Below, piece after piece: positions 1-5,169 of a DNA stretch of 5,169 nt. This DNA is from Bacteroidales bacterium UBA2632 (GTDB lineage: Bacteria > Bacteroidota > Bacteroidia > Bacteroidales > Dysgonomonadaceae). Position numbers and translations under genes: made by a program. The notes under the pieces were generated by a model. It did not search any database and was not told the DNA's origin. It saw only the letters and a program-made list of their open reading frames with translations. The stretch spans positions 15,286 through 20,454 of the forward strand of contig DENY01000055.1 of assembly GCA_002359825.1 (NCBI GenBank), read 5' to 3'. Position 1 is the stretch's first letter. Every line of letters starts with the position of its first letter.

Positions 1-2
1 TA

Positions 3-1136
3 AATCTTGAAACAGACTTTAAAACCATTACAATTGAAAAAGATTGTAAAACTCCAAATGGGATTGATGAATCGAAACTTGCTTCAGTATTCGCTTTTTA
101 TAGTTTAGAGGATGTTCAAAATCGCACTTTTCATATTCCAATGAAAATTACAACTCATCCTAAAGCTATTTTTTCTGATTATAGAACTTTTGACTTTGCT
201 CCCGTTACTGATGGAACACCTGATATTGATGCTCGAATCTCAGCTATCTTTGAGCGAATGCTTAAAAAACGTGGTTTAACAAGAGATACAAATGATCCTG
301 ATTTCATAATACAAACTTTTTATAGCTATCAGAGTAATCCCGCTTATAAAGCCGAATTCCAAAATCAAAAAAAAGATGTGGCTAATTGGCGTTTTGATAT
401 GCAAAAAGACAGAATGGTGAAGCTACCTCTTTTCTCACCCACTGAAGTTGTGGAAAACAACGAAGTTCCTTATTTCTTAGAGTTTGGTTATCGTTTCTAT
501 GATAGAAAACAATTAGAACCTGGTGAAATGGTCCAAATATGGGAGTGTGAAGTGAAAGAACGTGCCAAATCTAATTATGGATTAGAAAATTATTTAGAAA
601 CTAACTTGCCACTTATATTATTGAAATATCCATATCCAGGTAATGTGAACTTAGCAACCTATGAAGTAAACTTCTTGCAATTCAACTATACTGGTATAAA
701 TTATAATATTGATAATATTGCCAGTGTGGCTTATGTAAATCCAAATTCTCCTGCAGCAGTAGCTGGAATTAGACACGGAGATATTATAAAAAGTATTGAA
801 GGAACAAAATTAGATAACAATTTGAAAGCTCTTACCGCATCCTACAGGCGATTTATAAATGAAACTATGGATTTGCGCAACCCAACTACACGCTATACAG
901 ATACTAATGGTTATAAAGATTGTATGTTTTGGGAAGTTGGAAAGTATAATCAAGTCTCGAAGATATTGAACAACAAAAGTTATCGTACAGCATTTGCCTA
1001 CCTGTTCAATTTGAATCAATATATAGATTGGGACACTTCGAGAACACTTTCAATTGAAGTAGAGAGAAACAAAGAGAGAATCGAGTTCGAGATTACACCA
1101 GAAGTGTATAAAAGTGCTCAAATATCAGCATATTGA
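3..1136 (+). CDS. DUF4136-like protein with PDZ domain, 3' part of gene
   Basis: The frame is open from the left edge (first full codon at position 3) to a TGA at 1134-1136, giving at least 377 residues. The ATG at 141 is probably internal, because 46 upstream codons in the same frame read as normal protein and no ribosome site precedes it. Numbered from that Met, residues 8-70 (FSDYRTFDFAP, then LKKRGLTRDTNDPDFIIQ) and 131-165 (VQIWECEV to LLKYPYPG) follow the DUF4136 pattern of Bacteroidetes lipoproteins. Residues 185-225 look like a PDZ fold (NPNSPAAVAGIRHGDIIKSIEG); a final strand-like piece (LSIEVERNKERIEFEITP) lies at 303-320 after a long insert. Such proteins are usually periplasmic or lipid-anchored, but any signal peptide lies outside the window, so location is inferred. 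There is no catalytic triad, so a protease is unlikely. The partner is unknown. No partner gene lies downstream; a long gene-free spacer follows. Confidence 0.85.
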   Translation, partial: NLETDFKTITIEKDCKTPNGIDESKLASVFAFYSLEDVQNRTFHIPMKITTHPKAIFSDYRTFDFAPVTDGTPDIDARISAIFERMLKKRGLTRDTNDPDFIIQTFYSYQSNPAYKAEFQNQKKDVANWRFDMQKDRMVKLPLFSPTEVVENNEVPYFLEFGYRFYDRKQLEPGEMVQIWECEVKERAKSNYGLENYLETNLPLILLKYPYPGNVNLATYEVNFLQFNYTGINYNIDNIASVAYVNPNSPAAVAGIRHGDIIKSIEGTKLDNNLKALTASYRRFINETMDLRNPTTRYTDTNGYKDCMFWEVGKYNQVSKILNNKSYRTAFAYLFNLNQYIDWDTSRTLSIEVERNKERIEFEITPEVYKSAQISAY

Positions 1137-1234
1137 TATTTATGAAGTTTCATATATGCATAAATAAATCCTGATTTCTTGCAAACTACCTTTCTTTAAT
1201 GTTTTTCTGGGCTTTATTAAATAGGTTTTTTTTA

Positions 1235-1262
1235 AAACATTTCCCAGCTGTAGGAAATGTTT
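1235..1262. repeat. Perfect 10-bp inverted repeat (hairpin)
   Basis: AAACATTTCC at 1235-1244 pairs perfectly with GGAAATGTTT at 1253-1262 around an 8-base loop containing the palindrome CAGCTG. After one A/A mismatch, three more pairs extend the stem to 1231-1266. There is no T run after the stem on either strand; the T8 run lies before it on the + strand. A standard intrinsic terminator is therefore unlikely. It forms the first half of the composite repeat that continues to 1302. Confidence 0.75.
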
Positions 1263-1302
1263 AAAACAGATGAAAATTGCATCCATGGGATAGAAAATGT
1301 TT
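1235..1302 (+). repeat. Composite intergenic repeat, copy A
   Basis: Copy A has two sub-units: the hairpin at 1235-1262 and a second part at 1261-1302 that runs TTAAAACAGATG, then AAAAT, ATCCATGG and AAATGTTT. The last 34 bases (1269-1302) match the reverse complement of 1481-1514 without gaps at 25 of 34 positions: GATGAAAA, TCCATGG and AAATGTTT are identical and the bases between differ. Identical blocks with variable linkers suggest a mobile or selected repeat family rather than a recent duplication. I cannot name the family from this window. Confidence 0.6.
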
Positions 1303-1480
1303 GTAAAAAGATTATTTCCATTTTCTTGCTCCTATTTGCGCTATTTATTCCTTTAAAATTCAATTACCTCTGTCTGAATCCTTTTTTCATCTAATTATTT
1401 TTTAATTTTTGCCTTGTATTTATTTTATCAAAGCATTTTGCTCTCATATTTGATCTAAAAAGCATTATTTTGCCGATTCA

Positions 1481-1563
1481 AAACATTTCCACGGCCATGG
1501 ATTGCGTTTTCATCAGATGAACGTCTAATCCTACGCTGTGGATTTGATTTCCATCTGTTTTAA
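1481..1563 (-). repeat. Composite intergenic repeat, copy B, inverted relative to A
   Basis: Read on the - strand from 1563 to 1481, this runs TTAAAACAGATGG, AAATC, ATCCACAG, GTAGGA, then GATGAAAA, ATCCATGG and GGAAATGTTT. It keeps the order of blocks seen in copy A: GTAGGA and GATGAAAA are 14 bases apart here and 13 in A. It also repeats the TTAAAACAGATG block (1552-1563 here, 1261-1272 in A). The near edges of the two copies are about 180 bases apart. Together they could fold into a large cruciform or mark the ends of a non-coding insertion; the DNA between them (1303-1480) codes for nothing I can see. Confidence 0.6.
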
Positions 1564-1695
1564 GTTGCATTTTTTGATAAATTGTAAAAAATAGCTGGCT
1601 GTTATTTGCAAATTGATACTTATTGGAACGTAAGAATAATGTGTCAGAAACAAACAGACTTCAAAAATCGCACCAGATTGATTTAATTGAAATCG

Positions 1696-1717
1696 TTAGA
1701 TGTTCATTAGATGTTCA
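1696..1717 (+). repeat. Tandem 11-bp direct repeat
   Basis: TTAGATGTTCA occurs twice with no gap (1696-1706 and 1707-1717), one helical turn apart, about 200 bases upstream of acs. Adjacent identical half-sites one turn apart are compatible with a regulator binding on one face of the DNA, but replication slippage in AT-rich DNA explains it equally well. Confidence 0.5.
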
Positions 1718-1897
1718 ATTTATAATATTAATTGACAATTGCCTTAAAATGCTTTTTCATAAATAGACGGTATATTTAATGACAGTTTGTTTCAATTCAA
1801 CTGACTGTGAAAATTCATGTTATGACTATGATTTTAAAGTCCATCCTCATTTTAATAAACTTTTATCTCTTGCTTTTGTTTCTATTAGAATTAACAG

Positions 1898-1916
1898 ACT
1901 AATATAAACTAATATA
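1898..1916 (+). repeat. 9-bp direct repeat directly before the acs start
   Basis: ACTAATATA occurs at 1898-1906 and 1908-1916, one A apart (10-bp period), ending two bases before the acs ATG. The region is unstructured and A/T-only around the start, as is usual for Bacteroidetes genes that lack a Shine-Dalgarno sequence. An in-frame TAA at 1910-1912 lies inside the second copy and rules out a longer acs N-terminus. Confidence 0.5.
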
Positions 1917-1918
1917 CT

Positions 1919-3574
1919 ATGAGCAGTTACTCTATTAAGTCATTAGAACAATATTTCAAGGTATACAGAAAGTCCATTAATAAACCGAAAAAGTTTTGGG
2001 GTAAAATTGCAGAAAACAATTTTACTTGGTATCAAAAGTGGGACAAGGTAGTTGAGTTTGATATGCAAAAAGCCGAATTCACATGGTTTAAAAACGCTAA
2101 AGTAAATATTACCAAAAACTGTATCGATCGTCATCTGGCTAATAAGGGGGATGAGACTGCAATTATATTCGAACCTAATGACCCTACAGAAGAGGCTAAG
2201 CACTACACATACAATCAATTGTATGCCGAGGTTTCTAAAATGACAAATGTACTACGTGACCACGGAGTGCAAAAAGGAGACAGAGTGTGTATATATCTGC
2301 CCATGATTCCTGAGCTTGCCTTTAGCATTTTAGCTTGTGCGAGAATGGGGGCAATACACTCAGTGGTATTTGGTGGTTTTTCCGCAAATGCATTATCTAC
2401 TCGTATCAATGACTGTACATGTAAAGTTCTCATAACTGCTGATGGAGGATTTAGAGGAGCTAAAACAATTGATTTGAAAGGAATAGCCGATGAGGCTGTG
2501 AAAAAAACGCCAAGCATCGAAAAAGTATTTGTCGTAAAACGTACAAATCAGGAAGTAAATATGATGGAGGGACGCGATTTGTTTTTGCAACCTCTATTAG
2601 ACAATGCCGATACAACAAGTGTTGCCGAAATAATGGATGCAGAAGATCCTTTATTTATTCTGTACACCTCCGGTTCAACGGGTCAACCCAAAGGAATGGT
2701 ACATACAACTGCGGGATATATGGTCTATACTGCCTATACTTTTAAAAATGTATTTAATTATTCTCCCGGCGATGTTTATTGGTGTACGGCCGATATTGGC
2801 TGGATTACTGGTCACTCTTACATTCTCTATGGTCCGCTACTCAATGGAGCTACAACTGTAATATTCGAAGGTATTCCATCATATCCTACACACAGTAGAT
2901 TCTGGGAAGTAATTGACAAACATAAAGTTAATCAGTTTTATACAGCCCCTACTGCGATTAGATCTTTGGCGAAAGAGAAAATTGAATTTGTTCAAGACTT
3001 CCGTTTAGATTCATTGAAAGTTATTGGCTCGGTAGGTGAGCCTATCAATGAAGAAGCTTGGCATTGGTATAATGATCATGTGGGTAACAAACGCTGTCCA
3101 CTTGTTGATACTTGGTGGCAAACTGAAACAGGAGGAATTGTTATTTCAGCTATTCCCTTTGTTACACCCACCAAACCAACTTATGCATCTTTGCCTTTTC
3201 CTGGAATTAAACCTGTATTAATGGATGAGTTGAGAAATGAAATAGAAGGCAATCAGAAAATGGGTAATTTATGTATTGAATATCCTTGGCCTGGAATTGC
3301 AAGAACTATTTGGGGCGATCATCAAAGATATATAGACACCTATTTCACAACTTTTCCTGGTAAGTACTTTAGTGGAGACGGAGCTTTGCGTGATGAAGTA
3401 GGTTATTATCGTATAACCGGTAGAGTTGATGATGTGATAATAGTGTCGGGTCATAATCTTGGTACTGCACCAATAGAAGATGTGATTAATGAACACCAAT
3501 ATGTAGCAGAAAGTGCTATTGTAGGATATCCACACGATATCAAAGGCAATGCACTATATGGATATGTCGTGTGA
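1919..3574 (+). CDS. acs: Acetyl-CoA synthetase (AMP-forming), cut by in-frame TGA
   Basis: Acs activates acetate with ATP to acetyl-AMP and transfers it to CoA in the cytoplasm. This frame gives 551 residues. With the in-frame continuation to 3826 the product would be 635 codons, close to E. coli Acs (652). The start is fixed by an in-frame TAA at 1910-1912, and the N-terminus (INKPKKFWG, then CIDRHL) matches the family. The ATP loop YTSGSTGQPKG is at 249-259, VDTWWQTETGG at 396-406, YFSGDGA at 483-489, and the hinge TGRVDD at 500-505. The next motif reads GHNLGT, with Asn513 where E. coli and Salmonella have Arg. The frame ends at TGA codon 552 inside the C-terminal domain, so a 551-residue product lacks the catalytic lysine and should not make acetyl-CoA. 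The coding sequence is otherwise undamaged. It stands alone, with long spacers on both sides and no neighbouring pta, ackA or acetate transporter. Confidence 0.93.
   Translation: MSSYSIKSLEQYFKVYRKSINKPKKFWGKIAENNFTWYQKWDKVVEFDMQKAEFTWFKNAKVNITKNCIDRHLANKGDETAIIFEPNDPTEEAKHYTYNQLYAEVSKMTNVLRDHGVQKGDRVCIYLPMIPELAFSILACARMGAIHSVVFGGFSANALSTRINDCTCKVLITADGGFRGAKTIDLKGIADEAVKKTPSIEKVFVVKRTNQEVNMMEGRDLFLQPLLDNADTTSVAEIMDAEDPLFILYTSGSTGQPKGMVHTTAGYMVYTAYTFKNVFNYSPGDVYWCTADIGWITGHSYILYGPLLNGATTVIFEGIPSYPTHSRFWEVIDKHKVNQFYTAPTAIRSLAKEKIEFVQDFRLDSLKVIGSVGEPINEEAWHWYNDHVGNKRCPLVDTWWQTETGGIVISAIPFVTPTKPTYASLPFPGIKPVLMDELRNEIEGNQKMGNLCIEYPWPGIARTIWGDHQRYIDTYFTTFPGKYFSGDGALRDEVGYYRITGRVDDVIIVSGHNLGTAPIEDVINEHQYVAESAIVGYPHDIKGNALYGYVV
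3572..3574 (+). other. In-frame TGA at acs codon 552
   Basis: The codons around it are GTC GTG TGA AAA GAT. Aligned by eye to E. coli Acs (AYVTLNHGEE), the TGA falls at a leucine. TTA to TGA is a single T-to-G change, fitting one nonsense mutation or one base error. A change in the genetic code is unlikely: all 13 tryptophans before it and the one after it in acs, and the four in the PDZ gene, use TGG. Confidence 0.9.
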
Positions 3575-3826
3575 AAAGATGCAGGTCAATGGCGTGATAA
3601 AAATAATTTGACGAGAGAAATCAACCAATTGATAGCTGATCAAATAGGCCCCATAGCTAAGTTAGATAAGATTCAATTTGTAAATGGCTTGCCAAAAACA
3701 CGATCAGGAAAGATTATGCGTCGAATTTTAAGAAAGATTGCAGAAGGTGAATTGTCTGATTTTGGGGATATAAGTACTTTGCTGAATCCGGAAATAGTAG
3801 ATGATATTAAAAACAATCGGATATAA
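3575..3826 (+). pseudogene. acs: C-terminal part of acs after the in-frame TGA
   Basis: The acs frame continues without shift from 3575 to a stop at 3824-3826, adding 83 residues. They match the end of Acs: [20 protein letters not shown], then [20 protein letters not shown], then [15 protein letters not shown]. Lys598 in PKTRSGK corresponds to Salmonella Lys609, needed for acetyl-adenylate formation and the target of control by acetylation. If the TGA is a real stop, this part is silent unless UGA is read through or translation restarts. The only in-frame start-like codon nearby is TTG at 3608, with no clear ribosome site, and an 72-residue fragment would be only part of the C-terminal domain. 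Every conserved block is intact, so the lesion is very recent, an error, or tolerated. I lean to error or recent mutation. Confidence 0.85.
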
Positions 3827-4079
3827 AAACACATCCATCGTTAGATTCTTAATAATAGAACACAACAACTATTGGGTCACTTAATATTGAATGGCTGTTA
3901 TCTTATCATTTTTATGACAAACTTTCAAAAGTGATATTGTAGCTAATAACTTGTTGAAATAGAGCAGCTAGTAGTAGATGTTGCATGATATTACAGCAAA
4001 ACATAGGTTGTATGTGATTAAATATATGAAGTTTTATATTTATTTTAAGTGGCTGATTGATAGACTTTAAGCTGAAAGG

Positions 4080-4124
4080 TAATCTGAAGATGAGTCACTG
4101 TAAATGGTGTTACTGTTCAGATTA
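4080..4124. repeat. Long hairpin with perfect 9-bp base
   Basis: TAATCTGAA at 4080-4088 pairs with TTCAGATTA at 4116-4124. Inside, AGTCAC (4093-4098) can pair with GTG and ACT across a two-base bulge, leaving a loop of about 8 bases. The two-part stem makes a chance match less likely. No T run follows on the + strand, so it is not a textbook terminator; it could end or stabilise the acs transcript or act as a protein site upstream of the rRNA promoters. Confidence 0.55.
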
Positions 4125-4145
4125 TAATGCATTTATCCATCTTTA

Positions 4146-4181
4146 ATCTGCAAACCTAGTTTGAGAAAAATAGTTGCAGAT
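4146..4181. repeat. 8-bp inverted repeat next to the first rRNA promoter
   Basis: ATCTGCAA at 4146-4153 is perfectly repeated in inverse as TTGCAGAT at 4174-4181, with a 20-base gap. The right arm ends three bases before the -33 box of promoter P1. The position suits an operator or an upstream element, but no regulator is known from this window. Confidence 0.45.
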
Positions 4182-4184
4182 ATA

Positions 4185-4217
4185 TTTGGATGGTAATGAT
4201 AAATTGCCGTATCTTTG
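4185..4217 (+). promoter_or_regulatory. rRNA promoter P1
   Basis: A TTTG -33 box at 4185-4188 is followed after 21 bases by TATCTTTG at 4210-4217, a perfect match to the Bacteroidetes -7 consensus TAnnTTTG. The sequence after it, CACCCG, is shared with P3, so transcription should start within the next few bases. This promoter is about 670 bases upstream of 16S position 1. Confidence 0.8.
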
Positions 4218-4334
4218 CACCCGTTCTGAAAGAGATTAGAACTTTTCAAAAAACTTGTTTTAGATTTATTGATGATAGAATAGGGGATTTAAAACTTCAG
4301 CTTTATCACTTTAAAAAATAAACTTCAAAAAACA

Positions 4335-4366
4335 TTTGGTGCTTTCAAAAAAAGGTTCTACTTTTG
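4335..4366 (+). promoter_or_regulatory. rRNA promoter P2
   Basis: TTTG at 4335-4338 and TACTTTTG at 4359-4366 are separated by 20 bases. The seven-A tract between them and the downstream CACTCGCTTTT are shared with P3 apart from single-base changes. It is about 520 bases upstream of 16S. Confidence 0.78.
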
Positions 4367-4440
4367 CACTCGCTTTTAGAAATAGAGGCAGTGGGTTTGA
4401 AAAGCGATTCAGATTCATTTGAAAATAAATTTCAGAAACA

Positions 4441-4472
4441 TTTGGTGCATTCAAAAAAAGATATTATCTTTG
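4441..4472 (+). promoter_or_regulatory. rRNA promoter P3 (nearest to 16S)
   Basis: TTTG at 4441-4444 and TATCTTTG at 4465-4472 are separated by 20 bases, with an A7 tract between them. CACCCGCTTTGAGAG follows, the same start-region pattern as at P1 and P2. It lies about 414 bases upstream of 16S. P3 has the best consensus and spacing and is probably the main promoter of the operon, though relative strength cannot be read from sequence. Confidence 0.82.
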
Positions 4473-4885
4473 CACCCGCTTTGAGAGATAGTAAATATTT
4501 CGAATCAAAGCAAAACGATCTTTTAAAGACTTACATACACGTTTATAATTAAAATAGACAATACAGTATACAAGGAATCTGTCATATAATATATCAAGTG
4601 AAACGCTAGCAATAGCCGACACTCTAAAAATGGCAGAATGTTTTTGGTACCCGTTCAATTTTTTTTAGATAACAGGAAACATATAATAAATCGTGAATCA
4701 AGAGCAATTAATAAAAGAAAGTAACGATGGTATACACAAGCTTCGGCTTTATATCAAACATACTTTATAGATATTAAAGGACATCTTAGTTTGGATGACT
4801 GATGTTTTACTTTTTCTTTCGTAAATGATGGCCGCGCTTTTTTATACAGCAAGGACGTTTCAAAAGAGATTAAAATAACAAATAT
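4473..4885 (+). other. rRNA operon leader
   Basis: This is the transcribed, non-coding stretch between P3 and 16S; short frames on both strands here are not protein-like. It contains a UUCG hairpin (4731-4753), a 16S-like patch (4602-4614) and weak candidates for an antitermination boxA: GATCTTTTAAAG at 4517-4528 and CGCTTTTTTA at 4834-4843. Neither boxA candidate is convincing. The RNase III processing stem cannot be judged, because its partner beyond the 16S 3' end is outside the window. Confidence 0.7.
4731..4753 (+). other. UUCG tetraloop hairpin in the rRNA leader
   Basis: AAGC at 4738-4741 pairs with GCTT at 4746-4749 around TTCG, giving the very stable C(UUCG)G tetraloop in RNA. Beyond a three-base bulge (CAC), TATA at 4731-4734 pairs with TATA at 4750-4753. 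A stable leader hairpin suits a role in antitermination or pre-rRNA folding; this is inference. Confidence 0.5.
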
Positions 4886-5169
4886 ACAACGAAGAGTTTG
4901 ATCCTGGCTCAGGATGAACGCTAGCGATAGGCCTTACACATGCAAGTCGAGGGGCAGCACAAAGATTATAGCAATATAATTTTGGTGGCGACCGGCGCAC
5001 GGGTGAGTAACGCGTATGCAACCTACCTACTACTTTGGGATAGCTCGTTGAAAGACGAATTAATACCTTATAAAACAGGGGCTCCGCATGGAGATATTTG
5101 TTAAAGATTTATTGGTAGTAGATGGGCATGCGTTCCATTAGTTAGTTGGTGAGGTAACGGCTCACCAAG
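4886..5169 (+). rRNA. rrs: 16S ribosomal RNA, 5' part
   Basis: The universal 5' sequence AGAGTTTGATCCTGGCTCAG is at 4893-4912, equal to E. coli position 8, which puts position 1 near 4886. Conserved blocks follow in order: GATGAACGCTAGC, ACACATGCAAGTCGAGGGG, GGCGACCGGCGCACGGGTGA, GTAACGCGTATGCAACCTAC and GGTGAGGTAACGGCTCACCA. The GGGGCAGC and CGACCGGCG forms are typical of Bacteroidales. The TAAAACAGGGG, CCGCATGG and TTTGTTAAAGATTTAT stretches recall Dysgonomonas. The V1 helix is intact and almost all A/U: nine pairs (4962-4970 with 4975-4983) capped by GCAA. About 284 nt are present; the gene runs off the right edge and is presumably followed by tRNAs, 23S and 5S. Nothing suggests a pseudogene. 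Confidence 0.98.

Larger units (their letters stand above)
1137..1918. other. Gene-free spacer of 782 bases
   Basis: This very AT-rich stretch has no reading frame with protein-like content on either strand. It holds the inverted pair of composite repeats (1235-1302 and 1481-1563), an 11-bp tandem repeat (1696-1717) and a 9-bp direct repeat just before acs. No intrinsic terminator for the PDZ gene is clear: a T8 run at 1226-1233 follows only a weak 6-bp A/T stem (1195-1200 with 1216-1221). No confident TTTG/TAnnTTTG promoter for acs was found either, so the acs transcription start is not placed. Confidence 0.7.
3827..4184. other. Gene-free spacer between acs and the rRNA promoters
   Basis: No protein-like frame, tRNA or insertion sequence is visible. 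It holds two hairpin-forming inverted repeats (4080-4124 and 4146-4181). There is no GC-rich stem followed by a T run after acs, so the acs terminator is either one of these hairpins or not of the intrinsic type. The rest is plain AT-rich sequence. Confidence 0.65.
4296..4491 (+). repeat. Tandem duplication carrying promoters P2 and P3
   Basis: Unit 1 (about 4296-4385) and unit 2 (about 4408-4491) share their -33 and -7 boxes at an offset of exactly 106 bases. Between these boxes both read TTTGGTGC, then TTC, then seven A. Outside them they share TTCAG upstream, AAATAAA before the -33 box, and a GAtAG/AAATAG block after the start region. The units have diverged by scattered substitutions and small indels, so the duplication is not recent. 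Confidence 0.75.

Noticed and set aside
1195..1233. Intrinsic terminator after the PDZ gene
   Set aside because: The T8 run is present, but the only stem before it is six A/T pairs with a 15-base loop, too weak to call.
1431..1473. Direct repeat of AAAGCATT and TTTTGC (1431-1442 and 1459-1473)
   Set aside because: Short, imperfect and A/T-dominated; no evidence beyond chance.
1647..1793. Distant inverted repeat GAAACAAAC (1647-1655) and GTTTGTTTC (1785-1793)
   Set aside because: Nine low-complexity bases 129 apart are easily met by chance in AT-rich DNA, and the flanks do not extend the match.
1943..3535. Several open frames antisense to or out of phase with acs, and one antisense to the PDZ gene (810-1019)
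   Set aside because: They lie inside strongly conserved coding sequence in another frame, and their translations resemble no family.
3572..3574. Selenocysteine or reassigned UGA (code 4 or 25)
   Set aside because: The site is an ordinary leucine position in Acs and not a redox site, and all 18 tryptophans in the two genes are TGG. Simple mutation or error is more likely.
4641..4655. Possible fourth rRNA promoter around TTTTTGGTACCCG
   Set aside because: It resembles the TTTGCACCCG start region but lacks a TAnnTTTG box and a correctly spaced TTTG.
4364..4658. Short reading frames on both strands in the rRNA promoter and leader region (4364-4552 + and 4464-4658 -)
   Set aside because: The + frame begins inside the P2 -7 region and overlaps P3; both lie over promoter or leader sequence and their translations show no protein-like pattern.

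Overview
The window is AT-rich DNA from a member of the Bacteroidetes, most likely order Bacteroidales and close to Dysgonomonas. The 16S rRNA 5' end at the right edge has the Bacteroidales form of the V1-V2 region. The rRNA promoters are of the Bacteroidetes type (TTTG at -33, TAnnTTTG at -7). Ribosome binding sites are not of the GGAGG kind. The genus-level placement rests on remembered 16S patterns, not on a search. A host-associated relative such as a termite-gut lineage is possible but unproven.

Layout, left to right, all on the + strand. (1) Positions 3-1136 hold the 3' part of a gene for a DUF4136-like protein with a PDZ domain; its frame is open to the left edge, so the real start lies outside. 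(2) Positions 1137-1918 are a 782-base gene-free spacer containing two diverged copies of a short composite palindromic repeat in opposite orientations, and an 11-bp tandem repeat. (3) Positions 1919-3826 hold acs, AMP-forming acetyl-CoA synthetase. It is full length except for one in-frame TGA at codon 552. The reading frame continues after it through the rest of the C-terminal domain with the catalytic PKTRSGK motif, with no frameshift. (4) Positions 3827-4885 are a spacer of about 1 kb with two hairpin-forming inverted repeats, then three tandem rRNA promoters, two of them inside a ~106-bp duplication, then a leader of about 410 bases. (5) Positions 4886-5169 are the first ~284 nt of a 16S rRNA gene, so an rRNA operon starts here and leaves the window on the right.

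The three genes have no evident functional link: an envelope-type PDZ protein, central acetate metabolism and the ribosome. The points worth a second look are the lone in-frame UGA in an otherwise intact acs, the inverted pair of intergenic repeats, and the stacked rRNA promoters. I see no CRISPR array, transposase, tRNA, toxin or defence gene, and no convincing new multi-gene system.
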